Origin: CAYQUL01 sp964568925
GTDB taxonomy: Bacteria; Patescibacteriota; Microgenomatia; UBA8517
Direction of reading: 5' to 3'
DNA: 14,699 bases
Assembly: GCA_964568925.1 (NCBI GenBank)
Contig: CAZMSJ010000021.1
Span: 1 to 14,699 of the forward strand
Shown: piece after piece, positions 12,864-14,699 of the stretch
Position numbering within the stretch: the stretch's first letter is position 1
How the letters are laid out: each line of letters starts with the position of its first letter
Made by a program: the position numbers and the translations under genes
The notes under the pieces: model-generated
The model's database searches: none
Told to the model about the DNA's origin: nothing
The model's input: the letters and a program-made list of their open reading frames with translations, nothing else

Positions 12864-13838
12864 TCACCATGATGGAGTATTTTTGTCAAGAAAGGAAAGT
12901 GTTTCAAGTGCTGCCATAGCCCCGAAACCAGCAGCAGTTATTGCTTGTTTATAGTGATAATCATGTACATCCCCTGCAACAAACACGCCTTCAATGTTAG
13001 TACTCATCTGTGTATGGTCAGTAGGTGTACGTTTAATAAAACCAACTTCATCAAGGTGTATTGCGTCACGAACAAGCGTTGTTGCAGGTGTATGACCAAT
13101 TGCAACAAACAATCCATCAAGTGGAAGTTCCCATTCTCCTTTATCAGTTGTTTTAACCTTTGCCTTCTCCAGTTTTGCCTCTCCTACTAATTCAAGTACT
13201 TGGGTATTCCATTCAATACGAATTTTGTTGTTTGCTTTTACTTTCTCTTGCATTGCAGCTGATGCCTTAAATTCATTTCTTCGGTGAATTAAAATAACTT
13301 CACGAGCATATTTTGAAATAACGAGGGCCTCTTCCATTGCTGAGTCTCCTCCACCAACAACTGCAACTACTTTGTCTTTAAAAAATGGAGCATCACATGG
13401 TGCACAGGAAGAGACACCTCTTCCCCGCAAACGATCTTCTCCGGGAACACCAAGCCACTTTGTTTCTGCTCCTGTTGCAAAAATAATTGCACGAGCTTCA
13501 AAAGTCTTGTCACCAGAATGAATCGTAAAAGGTTTTTTATCGAGCAGGAGTCGCTCTGCTTGTTCAGTTAGGAGTTCAGCTCCAAAACGTTCTGCTTGTT
13601 TTCGCATCTTGTCCATTAAGTCTGGTCCTTCAATTCCATCAGGAAATCCAGGAAAATTGTCGACTGTAGAAGTGAGCATTAATTGGCCGCCCCAGGCGTC
13701 ACCGGCAAAAATAAGTGTTGAAGCATTTCCTCGAGTTGTATAAATCGCTGCGGTAAGTGCGGCTGGGCCACCCCCGATAATCGCAACATCCCACGGCTGA
13801 CCTTGATCTGGTTTTTGAACGACAAATTGTGTTTCCAT
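12864..13838 (-). CDS. trxB: Thioredoxin reductase (NADPH)
   Basis: At 324 aa from ATG 13838, this is a normal-length low-molecular-weight thioredoxin reductase. It has the FAD-binding dinucleotide fold AIIGGGPAALTAAIY, the redox-active disulfide C145-A-P-C148 (SSCAPCDAPFF; the E. coli enzyme has CATC), the NADPH-binding VVGGGDSAMEEAL with the HRR(N) segment after it, and the C-terminal FAD contact GVFVAGDVHDYHYKQAITAAGFG. It moves electrons from NADPH through FAD to thioredoxin. I chose ATG 13838, since the TTG further upstream gives a leader unlike the family. Its presence beside trxA shows the electron source of the operon. Confidence 0.96.
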   Translation of the reverse strand: METQFVVQKPDQGQPWDVAIIGGGPAALTAAIYTTRGNASTLIFAGDAWGGQLMLTSTVDNFPGFPDGIEGPDLMDKMRKQAERFGAELLTEQAERLLLDKKPFTIHSGDKTFEARAIIFATGAETKWLGVPGEDRLRGRGVSSCAPCDAPFFKDKVVAVVGGGDSAMEEALVISKYAREVILIHRRNEFKASAAMQEKVKANNKIRIEWNTQVLELVGEAKLEKAKVKTTDKGEWELPLDGLFVAIGHTPATTLVRDAIHLDEVGFIKRTPTDHTQMSTNIEGVFVAGDVHDYHYKQAITAAGFGAMAALETLSFLDKNTPSW

Positions 13839-13897
13839 AATCTTCAAAGACAATTGTAACACCAAACCCAGGGCATACCGTGGAACATTACAAAAAC

Positions 13898-14200
13898 TTA
13901 CATTGTTCCAGTAGTTGTAGTGTCAGCAGGTGCTGCAGGTGCCATAGGCATCTCAGCAACAGGGGCTGTTGGCATTTCTGGTGCTGCTGGCATAGCTGGT
14001 GCCATTGGTTCAGGTTGCGCAACTGGCGCGACAGGAGCCATTGGTTCAGGTTCAACAGGAGCTACAGGTGTTACAGGTTCCATTGGTTCAACGGGTGCCA
14101 TTGGGGCAACCGGTGTCATTGGTTCAACTGGTGCCATAGGTGCTACAGGAGCCATTGGCTCAACAGGAGCAACTGGTGTTGTTTGATCAGTAGGATTCAT
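13898..14200 (-). CDS. Pro/Ala/Val/Met-rich repeat protein between trxA and trxB
   Basis: The product is 100 aa, almost all made of P-[VM]-[AET] triplets. Four approximate 12-residue super-repeats can be read: PVEPMAPVAPMA, PVEPMTPVAPMA, PVEPMEPVTPVA and a degenerate one with PVEPEP; the tail is MPMAPAAPADTTTTGTM. It has no cysteines, no signal peptide and almost no basic residues, so it is probably an extended polyproline-like acidic chain. It has the strongest Shine-Dalgarno in the window (14206-14217). Position suggests it is made along with TrxA and TrxB, perhaps as a scaffold or linker protein, but its role is unknown. The repeats suggest slippage-driven length variation. Confidence 0.6.
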   Translation of the reverse strand: MNPTDQTTPVAPVEPMAPVAPMAPVEPMTPVAPMAPVEPMEPVTPVAPVEPEPMAPVAPVAQPEPMAPAMPAAPEMPTAPVAEMPMAPAAPADTTTTGTM

Positions 14201-14205
14201 TTGTA

Positions 14206-14217
14206 ATCACCTCCTTT
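14206..14217 (-). promoter_or_regulatory. Perfect 12-nt Shine-Dalgarno
   Basis: On the minus strand the bases read AAAGGAGGTGAT, the complete complement of a typical 16S rRNA 3' end, 5 nt before the ATG at 14200 (9 nt from GGAGG). It decides which strand codes in this repetitive region and suggests high expression. Confidence 0.85.
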
Positions 14218-14234
14218 AGAAAGTTAATTTAAAA

Positions 14235-14555
14235 TTACAAACCTTTATTAAGTACTTCTTCGAACCCTCGTTTGCCAGCAAAACCAATTTGCCTGGCGAG
14301 TTCTTTTCCATCCTTAAAGAGGATTGTTGTAGGGATACTCATTACACCGTAGGTTTGAGACAACTCGTTGTTGTCATCTACGTTTACTTTCATAAAAGAA
14401 ATCTTACCTTCAAATTGGGTTGAGAGTTCTTCAAGCACTGGCTCAGCCATTTTGCATGGTCCACACCAAGGAGCCCAAAAGTCTACGAATACTGGTGTTG
14501 CTGAAGATAATACTTTGTCTTTGAAGTCGCTTCCGTTAACTGACTGAATGGCCAT
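14235..14555 (-). CDS. trxA: Thioredoxin
   Basis: The 106-aa protein is a canonical thioredoxin: DFWAPWCGPCKM with C31 and C34, then VNVDDNNELSQTYGV, the cis-proline SIPT segment, and the final GFAGKRGFEEVL. It reduces cytoplasmic disulfides with electrons from TrxB. I choose ATG 14555, because the TTG start seven codons upstream lies inside the promoter (14562-14590). It is first in the operon trxA - repeat protein - trxB - DsbA-like - FMN reductase. Confidence 0.96.
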   Translation of the reverse strand: MAIQSVNGSDFKDKVLSSATPVFVDFWAPWCGPCKMAEPVLEELSTQFEGKISFMKVNVDDNNELSQTYGVMSIPTTILFKDGKELARQIGFAGKRGFEEVLNKGL

Positions 14556-14561
14556 GTGCCC

Positions 14562-14590
14562 ACTATAAATGGTCAAATAGTTTCAGTCAA
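14562..14590 (-). promoter_or_regulatory. Promoter of the thiol-redox operon, leaderless
   Basis: On the minus strand, TTGACT (plus 14585-14590), a 17-nt spacer and TATAGT (plus 14562-14567). The -10 box ends 6 nt before the trxA ATG at 14555, so transcription would begin at or next to the start codon. This is the best support in the window for leaderless mRNA. Confidence 0.75.
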
Positions 14591-14613
14591 TAGCGTAGAT
14601 TTGCAGTTTGGAC

Positions 14614-14619
14614 TATAAT
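14614..14619 (+). promoter_or_regulatory. -10 box of a plus-strand gene at the right edge
   Basis: A perfect TATAAT on the plus strand, divergent from the trxA promoter. No good -35 is visible 17 nt upstream. An AAGGAG lies at 14650-14655, about 30 nt downstream. Confidence 0.4.
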
Positions 14620-14662
14620 ACACTTCGCGACGGAAAAGATAGTCAGTACAAGGAGATGTGGG

Positions 14663-14699
14663 TTGAAAGAATTACCACTTCATCCCCGCCCCACGGCAA
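14663..14699 (+). CDS. Partial start of an unidentified gene
   Basis: A TTG at 14663 lies 7 nt after AAGGAG (14650-14655), giving MKELPLHPRPTA before the window ends. The ATG at 14656 touches the SD with no spacing and is less likely, but its frame is also open. Twelve codons are too few to name a product. Confidence 0.3.
   Translation, partial: MKELPLHPRPTA

Noticed and set aside
13920..14186. Plus-strand reading frame translating to collagen-like Gly-Ala/Ile-Thr-Gly repeats
   Set aside because: It is the antisense of the Pro-rich repeat gene, has only a GTG start without an SD, while the minus strand has a perfect SD and ATG.

Overview
The window looks like a compact bacterial chromosome segment, most likely from a Candidatus Patescibacteria (Candidate Phyla Radiation) genome. 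The reasons are indirect: short, densely packed genes, mostly small proteins, several start codons lying 6-9 nt after a -10 box (probable leaderless mRNAs), and a thioredoxin/DsbA-like redox operon. TGA is used as a stop (recombinase, HAD gene, trxB), so the code is standard and not that of the UGA=Gly lineages. The lineage call is an inference.

Host, left (1-2498): the start codon of a minus-strand gene at the very edge; a short divergent spacer with a perfect 14-bp palindrome; a RecB-like PD-(D/E)XK nuclease-fold gene; a DedA membrane protein interrupted by 100 N that is almost certainly an assembly artefact (55 identical bases on both sides); and tRNA-Glu(UUC).

Mobile element (about 2499-8312, 5.8 kb): a large serine recombinase whose stop codon lies inside the 3' end of tRNA-Glu, an overlapping 132-aa gene, a divergent MerR-type HTH gene overlapping a 494-aa PD-(D/E)XK nuclease, then a convergent minus-strand block: small ORF, small-terminase-like HTH protein, HAD phosphatase, histidine phosphatase. 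By eye the whole element has no GATC and no CCGG, while the flanks have about 25 and 11. If the element excises as a circle, its two minus-strand blocks would join into one transcription unit. Integrase plus HTH regulator plus TerS-like gene without TerL suggests a very small phage satellite or cargo island carrying a candidate nuclease defence; this is the most interesting part of the window.

Host, right (8313-14699): a bidirectional terminator; a membrane protein gene with an in-frame TAA followed by 48 more protein-like codons; a disordered small protein; tRNA-Lys and tRNA-Gln; a small conserved gene; a terminator running directly into the promoter of a DUF1905 gene; a PAP2 phosphatase; a GIY-YIG protein; then a minus-strand thiol-redox operon, trxA - Pro/Ala/Val-rich repeat protein - trxB - membrane-anchored DsbA-like protein - NAD(P)H:FMN reductase. 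In that operon TrxB would pass NADPH electrons to TrxA in the cytoplasm while the anchored DsbA-like protein acts outside the membrane. A divergent gene appears to start at the right edge.
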